A DNA stretch of 51,825 bases, taken from assembly GCA_019240655.1 (NCBI GenBank), contig JAFAXX010000096.1, forward strand, positions 1 to 51,825, read 5' to 3'. This document shows, in pieces, positions 16,997-25,818 of the stretch. The first letter of the stretch is position 1, and the number at the start of each line of letters is the position of its first letter. The notes under the pieces are model-generated. The model was not told the DNA's origin and did not search any database. It was given only the letters and a program-made list of their open reading frames with translations. The DNA comes from Solirubrobacterales bacterium (lineage in GTDB: Bacteria; Actinomycetota; Thermoleophilia; Solirubrobacterales; Solirubrobacteraceae). The translations under genes were made by a program, and so were the position numbers.

Positions 16997-17093
16997 CGCT
17001 ACGCCCCGACGGCGGCGCTCACGCCTCGACGGCGGCGCTACGCCTCGACGGCGGCGCTACGCCCCGACGGCGGCGCTCACGCCTCGACGGCGG
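16997..17093. repeat. Five-copy 19/20-bp tandem repeat overlapping the metK stop codon
   Basis: Units lie at 16997-17015, 17016-17035, 17036-17054, 17055-17073 and 17074-17093, with the consensus CGCT(C)ACGCC(C/T)CGACGGCGG. The last unit encodes the final codons and TGA stop of metK on the minus strand. Each other unit repeats that end with its own TAG or TGA. Units 1-2 are identical to units 4-5. The array fills much of the metK / bPH2 convergent gap. Confidence 0.9.
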
Positions 17094-18306
17094 CGCCGAG
17101 ACCGGCCGCGGCCCGCAGCGCGTCGGCCTTGTCGGTGCGCTCCCAGGTGAAGTCGTGGTCTTCGCGGCCGAAGTGCCCGTAGGCGGCGGTCTTCTGGTAG
17201 ATCGGCCGGTGCAGGCGCAGGTAGTCGCGGAACGCCCCCGGCCGCAGGTCGAAGTGCTCGCTGACCAGCTCGAGCAGCCGAGCGCGGCCGACCTTCTCGG
17301 TGCCGAACGTCTCGACCATCACCGACACCGGGTGCGCCACGCCGATCGCGTAGGCCACCTGGACCTCGGCCCGCTCGGCCAGTCCGGCCGCGACGATGTT
17401 CTTGGCGACGTAGCGGGCCGCGTAGGCGGCCGAGCGGTCGACCTTCGACGGGTCCTTGCCGGAGAACGCACCGCCGCCGTGGCGGGCCATGCCGCCGTAG
17501 GTGTCGACGATGATCTTGCGCCCGGTTAGGCCGCAGTCCCCCATCGGACCACCGATCACGAAGCGGCCGGTCGGGTTGACGAGGAAGTTGCGGTGGAGCT
17601 TGTGGGAGTCGTAGAGCTCCTCGGGCAGGATCGGCTCGATCACGTGCTCCCAGAGGTCGTCCTTGAGCAACGACTCGGCGCCGTCGCGGTGCTGGGTCGA
17701 GATCAGAAGCTTCTCGATCTCGACCGGGCGGCCGTCGACGTACCGAATCGTCACCTGCGTCTTGCCGTCGGGGCGCAGGTAAGGCAGCATCTCGGCCTTG
17801 CGGACGTCGGCCAGCCGCTTGGCGATCTTGTGGGCGAGCGAGATCGGCAGCGGCATCAGCTCGTCGGTCTCCCGCGTGGCGTAGCCGAACATCATCCCCT
17901 GATCGCCCGCACCGGCGACGTCGAGCGCGTCCTCGTCGCTCGGGTCGGTACGCGCCTCCCACGCCTGGTCCACCCCCTGGGCGATGTCCGGGGACTGCTT
18001 GTCGATCGCGTTGATCACCGCGCAGGTCTGGTAGTCGAAGCCGAACTCGGCGTTCGTGTAGCCGATCCGCTTGACCGTCTCCCGGGCGACCTCCTGGATG
18101 TCCACGTAGGTCTCGGTGGTGATCTCGCCCGAGACCACGATCAGGCCGGTGTTGACCAGTGTCTCGCAGGCCACGCGACCGGTCGGATCGTCGCGCATGA
18201 CGGCGTCGAGCACGCCGTCTGAGATCTGGTCGGCGATCTTGTCGGGATGGCCCTCCGTGACGGACTCGGAGGTGAAGAGAAACTCGTTATCGGCTGAAAT
18301 GCTCAT
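17077..18306 (-). CDS. metK: S-adenosylmethionine synthetase
   Basis: MetK makes SAM from methionine and ATP. The 409-residue protein contains the ATP/Mg site [14 protein letters not shown], the signature [12 protein letters not shown] and the P-loop-like [19 protein letters not shown], all typical. The start is the ATG at 18306. Upstream lies a 171-bp leader with a strong hairpin but no recognisable SAM riboswitch core. The last codons form part of a tandem repeat that continues past the stop. The neighbours are der upstream and the bPH2 gene converging downstream. Confidence 0.97.
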   Translation of the reverse strand: MSISADNEFLFTSESVTEGHPDKIADQISDGVLDAVMRDDPTGRVACETLVNTGLIVVSGEITTETYVDIQEVARETVKRIGYTNAEFGFDYQTCAVINAIDKQSPDIAQGVDQAWEARTDPSDEDALDVAGAGDQGMMFGYATRETDELMPLPISLAHKIAKRLADVRKAEMLPYLRPDGKTQVTIRYVDGRPVEIEKLLISTQHRDGAESLLKDDLWEHVIEPILPEELYDSHKLHRNFLVNPTGRFVIGGPMGDCGLTGRKIIVDTYGGMARHGGGAFSGKDPSKVDRSAAYAARYVAKNIVAAGLAERAEVQVAYAIGVAHPVSVMVETFGTEKVGRARLLELVSEHFDLRPGAFRDYLRLHRPIYQKTAAYGHFGREDHDFTWERTDKADALRAAAGLGAAVEA

Positions 18307-18402
18307 GGGATCTGGAGGGTCGGCTCCGCGGTCGTGGTCGTGTCGGTCTCCTCGCTCGTTGAGTCCACGGCAACGGCCCGAGCTCGGCGGCAGTCGGGCG
18401 GC

Positions 18403-18421
18403 CGCCCCGCCGAGCGGGGCG
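18403..18421 (-). terminator. Strong GC hairpin between der and metK
   Basis: A perfect 8-bp stem (CGCCCCGC / GCGGGGCG) closes a 3-nt loop, 57 nt after the der stop and about 97 nt before the metK start. It could end der transcription or be part of a metK leader; no T-tract follows. Confidence 0.4.
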
Positions 18422-18477
18422 CTGCGCGTGATGCCGAAGTGGGCTCCGAGATCGAGGAGTGGTTGAACTCGTGAAGA

Positions 18478-19893
18478 CTAGCGGGGAGCCTCCTCACCCT
18501 CGATCCCGACGACGGCGCCCGGCCGATCGCCCGTGCCAGCACGGCGCTCGGCCGCGCGCCGGCGCCCGACCCGCCGCTCGCCGCGCTCGACGAAGTCGAT
18601 GATCAGCGGTATCCCGTCCAGCCGGTAGCGCTCGCGCAGCCGGTTCTCGACGTAGTAGGAGTAGTCGCGGGTGACGCGCGCCCGGGAATTGACCTGGATG
18701 GCGAAGCGGGGTGGCGCCACCCCGACCTGGGTCATGAACAGTAGCTTCAGGCGATGGCCGGTCGCGCGCGAGCCCGCGCCCACCGGCGGCTGCCGGGCCG
18801 CCACCACGTCGGAGAGGAAGCGGTTCAGCTGTGGCGTGGGGATCCGCCCGGACCGCCGATCGGCCAACCCCACGACCTCCACGAGCAGCCGCTCGACGTG
18901 CCGGCCGGTCAACGCGCTCGCGGTCAGCACCCGCGGGCGGAGGCGAAGCTTCTGGTGCGCGCGGGCGCGCTCGTGGTCGAGGTCGAGCTCCGTCGCGATG
19001 TCCCACTTGTTGAGCACGAGCGCGGTGGCGCAGCCGCTGCGCATGGCGAGCTCGGCCACCCGCAGGTCCTGCCCGGTGATTCCGTCGGTCGCGTCGCAGA
19101 CCACGAGCGCGACATCCGCCCGCTCAGCCGCGCGGCGCGAGCGGAGCGCCGTGTAGTACTCGAGCGACTCCCCGACCTTGGCCTGGCGGCGCAGCCCGGC
19201 GGTGTCGACCAGGGTCAACCGCCGCCCCTCGAAGGTCATCGGCAGGTCGATCGCGTCGCGGGTGGTGCCGGCCACCGGCGAGACGATCACGCGCTCGGCC
19301 CCGAGGAACCGGTTGACCAGCGAGGACTTGCCCACGTTCGGACGGCCGATCACCGCCAGGCGGATGACCGCGGCCGATTCGGCGTCGGCCGGATCCTCCT
19401 CCGGGCTCGGGCCGACCGCGACGATCCGGTCGAGCAGATCCCCCGTACCGAGTCCCTGCGTCGCCGAGACCGCCACCGGGTCGCCCAGGCCGAGGGCGAA
19501 GAACTCGGCCGCCAGCGGCAGGTCACGTGCGGAGTCGATCTTGTTGGCCGCCACGACGACCGGCAGCGGCGAGCGCCGCAGCAGGTCGGCCATCTCCTCA
19601 TCGCCCGGCCGCAGCCCGGCCCGGGCGTCGACGACCAGAACCGCCACCGCCGCCTCCGCCAACGCGGCGCGCGCCTGCTCGTGGATCAACCCGGCGAGCT
19701 CCGCCTGATCGGAGAAGTCGACGCCGCCGGTGTCGATCAGCGTCAGCGCACGGCCGTTCCAATCGGTCGTCAGCTCCTTGCGGTCGCGCGTCACCCCCGG
19801 TCGCTCGTGCACGACCGCCTCACGGGATTCCGTCAGCCGGTTGACCAGCGAGGACTTTCCGACGTTTGGATAACCGACGATCGCCACTTTCAT
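18478..19893 (-). CDS. der: Ribosome-associated GTPase Der (EngA)
   Basis: Der is the double-GTPase factor of 50S ribosome assembly. The first G domain has GYPNVGKSS (7-15) and DTGG, and NKID. The second has GRPNVGKSS near 187, DTAG and NKWD. A KH-like domain follows, and the basic C-terminal tail (about 30 residues, Arg-rich) is longer than usual. The ATG at 19893 follows a TAGCCT hexamer by 9 nt. In many bacteria der directly follows cmk; here a plus-strand antiporter gene sits between them. Confidence 0.97.
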   Translation of the reverse strand: MKVAIVGYPNVGKSSLVNRLTESREAVVHERPGVTRDRKELTTDWNGRALTLIDTGGVDFSDQAELAGLIHEQARAALAEAAVAVLVVDARAGLRPGDEEMADLLRRSPLPVVVAANKIDSARDLPLAAEFFALGLGDPVAVSATQGLGTGDLLDRIVAVGPSPEEDPADAESAAVIRLAVIGRPNVGKSSLVNRFLGAERVIVSPVAGTTRDAIDLPMTFEGRRLTLVDTAGLRRQAKVGESLEYYTALRSRRAAERADVALVVCDATDGITGQDLRVAELAMRSGCATALVLNKWDIATELDLDHERARAHQKLRLRPRVLTASALTGRHVERLLVEVVGLADRRSGRIPTPQLNRFLSDVVAARQPPVGAGSRATGHRLKLLFMTQVGVAPPRFAIQVNSRARVTRDYSYYVENRLRERYRLDGIPLIIDFVERGERRVGRRRAAERRAGTGDRPGAVVGIEGEEAPR

Positions 19894-19902
19894 CGAGATT
19901 CG

Positions 19903-19908
19903 AGGCTA
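19903..19908 (-). promoter_or_regulatory. Candidate -10 element for der (TAGCCT)
   Basis: TAGCCT lies 9 nt upstream of the der ATG. The same exact hexamer precedes trpS, scpA and gcvT at 7-8 nt. Confidence 0.4.
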
Positions 19909-20008
19909 GCGAGCCGACTCGCCGCGCGATCCCGGTTCGGCCTCTGGCGACCGCTCGTACGCTGAGGCCCACGCGACTGGTCCGGGCGGTCGCCGGGTGA
20001 GCTGATGC

Positions 20009-21607
20009 GTGCGGCAGGATAGTGCCGTGCTCGCCTCCGTCGGATTGGCGCTCGGTGGCCTGTTTGTGATCCTCGTCGTGCGATTGCTGACGGCGAACAC
20101 GAGCGTTCCCTCCGCAGTGGTGCTGGTGGTCGTCGGGCTCGTCTATTCGGAGTTGCCGGGGCAGAACCTCCGGCTGAACCCTCAGGTCGTGCTGGTGCTG
20201 GTGATCCCACCTCTGCTCTACTCGGCGGCGCTGAAGGCGGGGGTGCTCGAGATCCGCGCCAATCTGGCGCGGATCGCGTCGTTGTCGGTCGGCCTGGTGC
20301 TCGCCACTGCGCTCGGGGCGGGCGCGGCTCTGTCGGCCGTCGTGCCGGGTTTGGGCGTGGCGGCTGCCATCGCGCTTGGGGGCGCGGTCGCGCCTCCGGA
20401 CCCGGTCGCCGCGTTGACCATCGCCCGGCGTGCCGGGCTGCCGCGGACGCTCCTAACGCTGATCGAGGGAGAGGGCCTCCTGAACGACGCCATGGCGCTG
20501 ACCGTTTACGAAGTGGCGGTGGCGGCGGCGGTCGGCGGCGGTTTCTCGCCGGTCGCCGGGGTCGGGCGCTTCTTCTTGGCGGCCGCGGGCGGGCTGGTTG
20601 CAGGACTGCTGATCGCCGCGGTCGCAATGTCGGCACGGCGCCGGCTGGACGATCCGTTGGTCGAGAACTCGATCTCGCTCGCCACGCCGTTTGCCGCCTA
20701 CGTGCTCGCTGAGGTCGTCCATCTGTCGGGGGTGCTCGCGGTCGTTGTGGCCGGGCTGGTGCTCGCTCATCAGGCGCCGGCGATCGAATCCGGCGCCGCC
20801 AGGCTCCAGACCCGGGCCGTGTGGGCGCTCGCGGACTTCCTGCTCGAGGGCTTCGTGTTCCTGCTCATCGGAGACCAGTTCAAGGTGGTGATAGACGGAC
20901 TCGGCCCCTACCGACCCGGGACCGTGGCGGCGGCCCTCGGCGTGACGGTCGCGGCCGTGCTGCTGATCAGGCCGCTATGGCTGTTCCTCACCCGCCCCCT
21001 GGTCGAGGGCCGTGGCACGGGCGCGTCCACGCGGGAGCTGATCGCTCTCTCTTGGTCGGGGACGAGGGGAGTGATCACCCTGGCGGCGGTGTTCGCGCTG
21101 CCACTCGAGGCGCACGGGAGAGGGTTCCCTGACCGTGATCTGCTGCTGTTGTGCGCCTACGCCGTGGTGATCGTGACTCTGGTGGGTCAAGGCCTCACCC
21201 TGGCGCCGCTGCTGCGGGCGCTGCAGCTGGGTAGTCCCACGGCGGACGAGCGGCGGATGCGCGCTGCCGCGCGCGTCGCGGCGATCGACGCCGCGCTCCG
21301 GCGACTCGAGGAGATCGGTAGCGAGGAGCCGCGCAGCGCCGTTGTCGCCAGGCTCGAAGACGTTTACCGTGGCCGCCGCCGGCACGCGCGTGAACGAGTG
21401 GCCTGGGCCGCAGGCCCGACCCTCGACGAGAGCGAGGAAGAGACGATCGAGGCCTTCGGGCGGCTTCGACGGGCGCTGCTCGACGCCGAGCGCGAGGAGC
21501 TGATGCGCTGGCGCGACAGCGGCCGGATCACCGACACCGGTTTCCGCGCGCTGCAGCGCGAGCTCGACCACGAGGAGGGGATTCTCTCGCTCTCCTCCCG
21601 CCCATGA
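20009..21607 (+). CDS. Na+/H+ antiporter, CPA1/NhaP-like
   Basis: The 532-residue protein has about 12 transmembrane helices in the first 400 residues. CPA1 motifs are visible: IPPLLYSAAL, GGAVAPPDPVAALTIARRAG (containing the transport Asp) and EGEGLLNDAMALTVYEVA (the ND motif). The C-terminal 130 residues form a charged, helical cytoplasmic domain. The GTG at 20009 follows a GGGTGA sequence with an 8-nt spacer; a GTG at 20027 is an alternative. The gene lies on the plus strand between cmk and der, two genes usually joined on one strand, so it looks like an insertion into that cluster. Confidence 0.9.
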   Translation: MRQDSAVLASVGLALGGLFVILVVRLLTANTSVPSAVVLVVVGLVYSELPGQNLRLNPQVVLVLVIPPLLYSAALKAGVLEIRANLARIASLSVGLVLATALGAGAALSAVVPGLGVAAAIALGGAVAPPDPVAALTIARRAGLPRTLLTLIEGEGLLNDAMALTVYEVAVAAAVGGGFSPVAGVGRFFLAAAGGLVAGLLIAAVAMSARRRLDDPLVENSISLATPFAAYVLAEVVHLSGVLAVVVAGLVLAHQAPAIESGAARLQTRAVWALADFLLEGFVFLLIGDQFKVVIDGLGPYRPGTVAAALGVTVAAVLLIRPLWLFLTRPLVEGRGTGASTRELIALSWSGTRGVITLAAVFALPLEAHGRGFPDRDLLLLCAYAVVIVTLVGQGLTLAPLLRALQLGSPTADERRMRAAARVAAIDAALRRLEEIGSEEPRSAVVARLEDVYRGRRRHARERVAWAAGPTLDESEEETIEAFGRLRRALLDAEREELMRWRDSGRITDTGFRALQRELDHEEGILSLSSRP

Positions 21608-21619
21608 GGGCCCGGCCGG

Positions 21620-22243
21620 CTATCGCGCGCCGATGCGCTCCCGGACCAGCCGGGCGATCTCGGCCACCACCTCGGCGAGGGTCATTGCGGTCGTGTCGAG
21701 CACCACTGCGTCGGCGGCGGGCGCCAGAGGGGAGTGCTCGCGGCCGCGGTCGCGCTCGTCGCGGATCGTCTGCTCGGCGAGCACGGTGGCGGGGTCGACG
21801 CCGAGCTCGGCCGCCCGCCGTCGCGCCCGCTCGGCCGGATCCGCGCTCAGGAACACCTTGACCGCGGCCTCCGGCGCCAGCACCGTGCCGACGTCACGCC
21901 CCTCGGCCACCCAGTCTCCGGCGACGAGGAGCCGGCGCTGCTCGGCCGCCATCGCCCGGCGGACGACCGGATCAGCCGCCGCTCGCGAGGCCGCCTCGGA
22001 CACCTCGGGGCGGCGGATCGCCACGGTCACGTCCTCGCCGTCGAGCCACACTCGCTCGCTCACCGAGATCCGCACCGAGCCGGCAACCTCGGATGGGTCC
22101 ACGCCCCGCCGCAGCGCGGCCAGCGCCACCGCTCGGTACATCGCTCCTGAGTCGAGGTAGCGATACCCGAGCTGGCTCGCCAGCGCCCGGGCGACGGAGG
22201 ACTTGCCCGCGCCGGCCGGCCCGTCGATCGCCACCACGCTCAC
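21620..22243 (-). CDS. cmk: Cytidylate kinase
   Basis: The kinase phosphorylates CMP/dCMP. The 207-residue protein starts VVAIDGPAGAGKSSVAR, with the P-loop at 8-16. It then has LDSGAMYRAVAL, the Arg-rich RDVGTVLAPEA region and a KVFLSADPAERARRR lid. The GTG at 22243 is the last of five GTGAG sequences in a tandem array that separates it from aroA. The gene converges with the antiporter gene (12-bp gap). Confidence 0.96.
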   Translation of the reverse strand: MSVVAIDGPAGAGKSSVARALASQLGYRYLDSGAMYRAVALAALRRGVDPSEVAGSVRISVSERVWLDGEDVTVAIRRPEVSEAASRAAADPVVRRAMAAEQRRLLVAGDWVAEGRDVGTVLAPEAAVKVFLSADPAERARRRAAELGVDPATVLAEQTIRDERDRGREHSPLAPAADAVVLDTTAMTLAEVVAEIARLVRERIGAR

Positions 22244-22330
22244 GGCTACCGCACAGCCAGGCTCACAACCGCACCGCCAGGCTCACAACCACACCGCCAG
22301 GCTCACAACCGCGCCACCAGACTCACGACA
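22238..22330. repeat. 20-bp tandem repeat joining the aroA stop and the cmk start
   Basis: Four 20-bp units lie at 22251-22270, 22271-22290, 22291-22310 and 22311-22330. A partial fifth copy at the cmk start is offset by 3 bp. On the minus strand every copy contains GTGAG followed by a T/C-rich step and TGG, so copies of GTGAG start at 22326, 22306, 22286, 22266 and 22243. The first carries the aroA TGA and the last is the cmk start. Nothing else is seen in the gap. Confidence 0.9.
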
Positions 22331-23627
22331 GCAGCGCCGCCACGTCCGCGGTGAAGCCCGGATACGAGACAGCCGCGGCCTCCATCCCGGCCACCTCCAC
22401 GCCCTCCGCGGAGGCGAGCCCGGCCACTGCTCCGAGCAGCGCCAGCCGGTGGTCGCCGTGCGCGTCGATGCTCCCTCCGCGCAGTCCGGCCGTCCCGTGA
22501 ACGGCGAAGCCGTCGGGGAGCGCCTCGATGTCGGCCCCGAGCCCCCGCAGGCCGGACACCACGGTGGCAATCCGGTCGGACTCCTTGACGCGGAGCTCGG
22601 CCGCTCCGCGCACGACGGTGTCGCCGTCGGCAAAGCACCCGAGCAGCGCGACCAACGGCAGCTCGTCGATGGTCAGCGGGACCTCGTCGCCGTCCACGGT
22701 CGTGCCTTCGATCGGCGCACTCTGGACGTCGAGGTCGGTGGCCGGCTCGAGCGCCGAGAAGCTACCCTCCGGCTCAACATCGCCGAGCACGATCGCGCCC
22801 ATCCGCTCGAGTACGCGCAGGAAGCCCGCGCGGGTCCAGTTGACCCCGACATCCTCGAGCACCAGCCGCGAGCCGCGGACGATCACCCCGGCGGTGATCA
22901 GGAACGCCGCCGAGGAGAGATCACCGGGGATGTCGATCCGCTCGAGCTCGAGCTCATCCGCGGCGCAGACCGTCGTGCGGTACTCGCCCAACCCGCTCCC
23001 CGTCCGGGCCACCGGCGCCCCGGCGCGCAGTAGCAGACGCTCGGTGTGGTCGCGGGCCGGCACGGGCTCGACCACCGTCGTCGCCTCCGTGACGAGGCCG
23101 GCCAGCAGCAGGCACGACTTGACCTGGGCGCTGGCCACGGGCAGCCGGTACTCGATTCCCCGCAGCGGCGCTCCGTGGATGGTAAAGGGCGGGTAGCGCC
23201 CCTCCCGGGCCTCGAGCCGCGCGCCCATCTCGGACAGCGGTTGCGCGATCCGGTCCACCGGACGGCGCCGGATCGACGCATCGCCGTCGAGGGTGAAGCG
23301 CAGGCCGGCCTGGAACGCCAGCCAGCCCGGAAGCAGCCGCATCAGCGTGCCGGCGTTGCCGACGTCGATCGTCCCCGCGGCCGAGCGGGCGTTGCGTAGG
23401 CCGCATCCGCGAATCACCAGCTCGCCCTCGCGCGCGTCGACCAGCGCGCCGAGCTCCTGCACGGCGCGGAGCGTCGAGCGGGTGTCCGCCGCGTCGAGGT
23501 AGTTGCCGATCCGTACCGGCTCGGCCGCCATCGCGGCGATGATCGCCGCGCGATGGGAGACCGACTTGTCGGCGGGAACGCGCAGGGTGCCGCGCAGCCG
23601 GCCGGAGGGCTCAAAGCGCGCGTTCAC
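22323..23627 (-). CDS. aroA: 3-phosphoshikimate 1-carboxyvinyltransferase (EPSP synthase)
   Basis: AroA joins shikimate-3-phosphate with PEP in the shikimate pathway. The 434-residue protein shows VPADKSVSHRAAI (Lys21), DVGNAGTLMRLL (near 88-98), VKESDRIATV and GDHRLALLGAVAGL, all conserved substrate-binding parts. The GTG at 23627 overlaps the tyrA stop as GTGA and gives the normal length. The 3' end runs into a 20-bp tandem repeat. The active-site segment NAGTLMRLL has alanine in the position occupied by glycine-96-type sequences in many family members, as is usual. Confidence 0.96.
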   Translation of the reverse strand: MNARFEPSGRLRGTLRVPADKSVSHRAAIIAAMAAEPVRIGNYLDAADTRSTLRAVQELGALVDAREGELVIRGCGLRNARSAAGTIDVGNAGTLMRLLPGWLAFQAGLRFTLDGDASIRRRPVDRIAQPLSEMGARLEAREGRYPPFTIHGAPLRGIEYRLPVASAQVKSCLLLAGLVTEATTVVEPVPARDHTERLLLRAGAPVARTGSGLGEYRTTVCAADELELERIDIPGDLSSAAFLITAGVIVRGSRLVLEDVGVNWTRAGFLRVLERMGAIVLGDVEPEGSFSALEPATDLDVQSAPIEGTTVDGDEVPLTIDELPLVALLGCFADGDTVVRGAAELRVKESDRIATVVSGLRGLGADIEALPDGFAVHGTAGLRGGSIDAHGDHRLALLGAVAGLASAEGVEVAGMEAAAVSYPGFTADVAALLS

Positions 23628-24739
23628 AGCCGCGCCACCGGGAACCCCAGCCGCCCCACGAGCTCCTGCGCGCGGCGCGCCGGCTCCTCGCCGGCGATCC
23701 ACAGGGCGATCACGCCCTCGCTCATGTCCGGCGCCGGGTAGAGCGCCATGTCGGTGATGTTGACCCCGGCGCGCCCGAGCTCGAGCGCAAGCTCGGCGAC
23801 CACCCCGGGCCGGTTCGGCACCGACGCGCGCAGTTCGCACAGCGGCCCCCCGGCGAGCTGCGCCTCGAGCAGCCGGCGGCGGTCGGCCGCCGCCGCGTCG
23901 TTCCATGCGGTCACCCGCTCGCCATCCGCCCCCTGCAGCGCTTCGCGCACGTCCTCGAGCGCGGCGATCGTCTTGCCGATCTCCTCGCTCAGCACGTCGC
24001 GGTTGGAGAGGTAGATGTCACGCCATACCGCGCTCGAGGCGCCAGCCACCCGGCTGGCGTCGCGGAAGCTTGGCCCGAGCGCCGGCAGCCGCTCCTCGCC
24101 GGCGGCGAGCGCCTGCGCCGCCTGCGTGACCAGCACGTTGGCGAGCACGTGCGGCAGGTGCGAGACGGTGGCGAGGATCCGGTCGTGCGTCTCGGCCTCG
24201 ATCGCCGCCGGCCTCGCCCCGAGCGTCCGCAGCAGCCGGTGCAGCCGCTCGTAGAGCATTCCGGAGGTACGCGCGGTCGGAGTCAGGTACCAGGTGGCGC
24301 CCTCGAACAGATCCGCCCGCGCGTGCTCGACGCCGGAGGTCTCGGCGCCGGCCAACGGGTGGCCGCCGACGAAGCGGGGGTCCGTGTGCGCCGAGACCAC
24401 CGCCCGCTTCGTCGAGCCGACGTCGGTGACCACGGAGTCATCGCCGGCGGCGTCCAGCGCCGCGCTTACCGTCTCGCTCAGCCCCCCGACCGGCACGGCC
24501 ACGAACACCGCGTCGGCATCCGCCGCCGCCTCGGCCACTGACGCTCCCACGCGATCGAGCGCGCCTCGCCCGAGCGCGGTCTCGAGCGCGGCCGGCGACG
24601 CGTCGTACCCGCAGACCACCGCGCCCAGGCGCTCGCGCGCCGCGAGCGCGATCGAGCCGCCGATCAGCCCGACGCCGAGGACGCCCACCCGCGGTCGCCG
24701 GAGCAGCGCCGCGGCCTCCGAGCACCGCTCAGCGGGCAC
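23624..24739 (-). CDS. tyrA: Prephenate dehydrogenase with C-terminal ACT domain
   Basis: The enzyme oxidises prephenate to 4-hydroxyphenylpyruvate for tyrosine. The NAD-binding motif is GVLGVGLIGGS (about 19-29). The middle part has GGHPLAGAETSGVEHAR and the catalytic-region SHLPHVLAN. An ACT domain (about 300-360, ELRASVPNRPGVVAELA...) suggests feedback control by an amino acid, likely tyrosine. The GTG at 24739 overlaps the preceding DAHP synthase gene by 11 bases. The length of 371 residues fits TyrA-ACT proteins. Confidence 0.94.
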   Translation of the reverse strand: MPAERCSEAAALLRRPRVGVLGVGLIGGSIALAARERLGAVVCGYDASPAALETALGRGALDRVGASVAEAAADADAVFVAVPVGGLSETVSAALDAAGDDSVVTDVGSTKRAVVSAHTDPRFVGGHPLAGAETSGVEHARADLFEGATWYLTPTARTSGMLYERLHRLLRTLGARPAAIEAETHDRILATVSHLPHVLANVLVTQAAQALAAGEERLPALGPSFRDASRVAGASSAVWRDIYLSNRDVLSEEIGKTIAALEDVREALQGADGERVTAWNDAAAADRRRLLEAQLAGGPLCELRASVPNRPGVVAELALELGRAGVNITDMALYPAPDMSEGVIALWIAGEEPARRAQELVGRLGFPVARL

Positions 24740-25817
24740 CCGCGTCGCGGCGGGCCGTGACCGCCGCGGCCAGCCGCTCGAGCACGTCGACGGTCGTCTC
24801 CCAGTCCAGGCACGCGTCGGTGATCGACTGCCCGTAGGTCAGTGCGGCGGGCGAGTCGAGGTCCTGACGTCCGCCGACCAGGAAGGACTCGAGCATCACC
24901 CCGGCGATCGCGCGGTTGCCGGTGGCAACCTGGGCGGCGACCTCGCGGGCCACCGCCGGCTGGCGCGTGGCGTCCTTGCCGCTGTTGTCGTGCGAGACGT
25001 CGATCACCACGCGTTCGGGCAGACCGGCGGCGGCGAGCAGCGACAGCGCCTGTGCCACCGGGCCGGCCCCGTAGTTCGGCGTGTCGCGGCCGCCGCGAAG
25101 GATGATGTGACAATCCCGGTTGCCGCGCGTGTGGAGGATCGCCGGCATCCCGCTGACGTCGATTCCGGGGAACACGTGCGGAGCCGCGGCGGCCCGCACG
25201 GCGTCGACGGCGACCTGGACGTTGCCGTTCGTGCCGTTCTTGAAGCCGACCGGCATCGATAGCCCCGACCCGAGCTGGCGGTGGATCTGACTCTCGGTCG
25301 TCCGCGCCCCGATCGCTCCCCAGGAGACGGCGTCGGAGATGTACTGCGGGGTGATCGGATCGAGGAATTCGGTTCCGACCGGAAGCCCCCGCTCGAGCAC
25401 CTTGAGCAGCAGTCTCCGCGCCAGCCGTAGGCCGGTGTTGACATCGCCCGAGCCGTCCAGATGGGGATCGTTGATCAGTCCCTTCCAGCCGGTCGTGGTG
25501 CGCGGCTTCTCGAAGTACACGCGCATGACGATCAACAGCTCCCCCCGCGTCGCGTCGGCGGCGCGGCCAAGGCGGTCGGCGTACTCGAGCGTGGCCTCAA
25601 CGTCGTGCACGCTGCACGGCCCGACCACGACGAACAGCCGGTCGTCGGCTCCGTCGAGGACGGCCCGGATGTCGGCGCGTCCGCGCACCACCACGTGGGC
25701 CAGCTCCTCGCTCAGCCCGAGCTCCTCGAGCAGAGCGAGCGGCGAGACCAGCGGCTCGACGCGCGCGATTCGCTGGTCGCGAACCCGCTCGCCCGGCCTG
25801 ACGGGGACCTGCGTCAC
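24729..25817 (-). CDS. aroG: DAHP synthase, type I-alpha (AroF/AroG/AroH family)
   Basis: The first committed enzyme of aromatic synthesis condenses PEP and erythrose-4-phosphate. The 362-residue protein resembles the E. coli isoenzymes: DDRLFVVVGPCSVHD, MRVYFEKPRTTTGWKGLINDP, GTEFLDPITPQYISD, WGAIGARTTESQ, and DVSHDNSGK. The N-terminal extension present in feedback-inhibited members is retained. I chose the GTG at 25817, one base after the stop of the upstream I-beta synthase. Members of this group are usually inhibited by a single aromatic amino acid; which one cannot be read here. Having both subfamilies side by side is unusual. Confidence 0.93.
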   Translation of the reverse strand: MTQVPVRPGERVRDQRIARVEPLVSPLALLEELGLSEELAHVVVRGRADIRAVLDGADDRLFVVVGPCSVHDVEATLEYADRLGRAADATRGELLIVMRVYFEKPRTTTGWKGLINDPHLDGSGDVNTGLRLARRLLLKVLERGLPVGTEFLDPITPQYISDAVSWGAIGARTTESQIHRQLGSGLSMPVGFKNGTNGNVQVAVDAVRAAAAPHVFPGIDVSGMPAILHTRGNRDCHIILRGGRDTPNYGAGPVAQALSLLAAAGLPERVVIDVSHDNSGKDATRQPAVAREVAAQVATGNRAIAGVMLESFLVGGRQDLDSPAALTYGQSITDACLDWETTVDVLERLAAAVTARRDAGAR

Positions 25818-25818
25818 C

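Noticed and set aside
16997..17093. CRISPR-like array near metK
   Set aside because: Units are contiguous without unique spacers and no cas gene is near; it is a plain tandem repeat.
18303..18380. Thr-rich short frame before metK as a leader peptide
   Set aside because: It has no Met or Cys codon run that would make sense for metK control, and no good start context.
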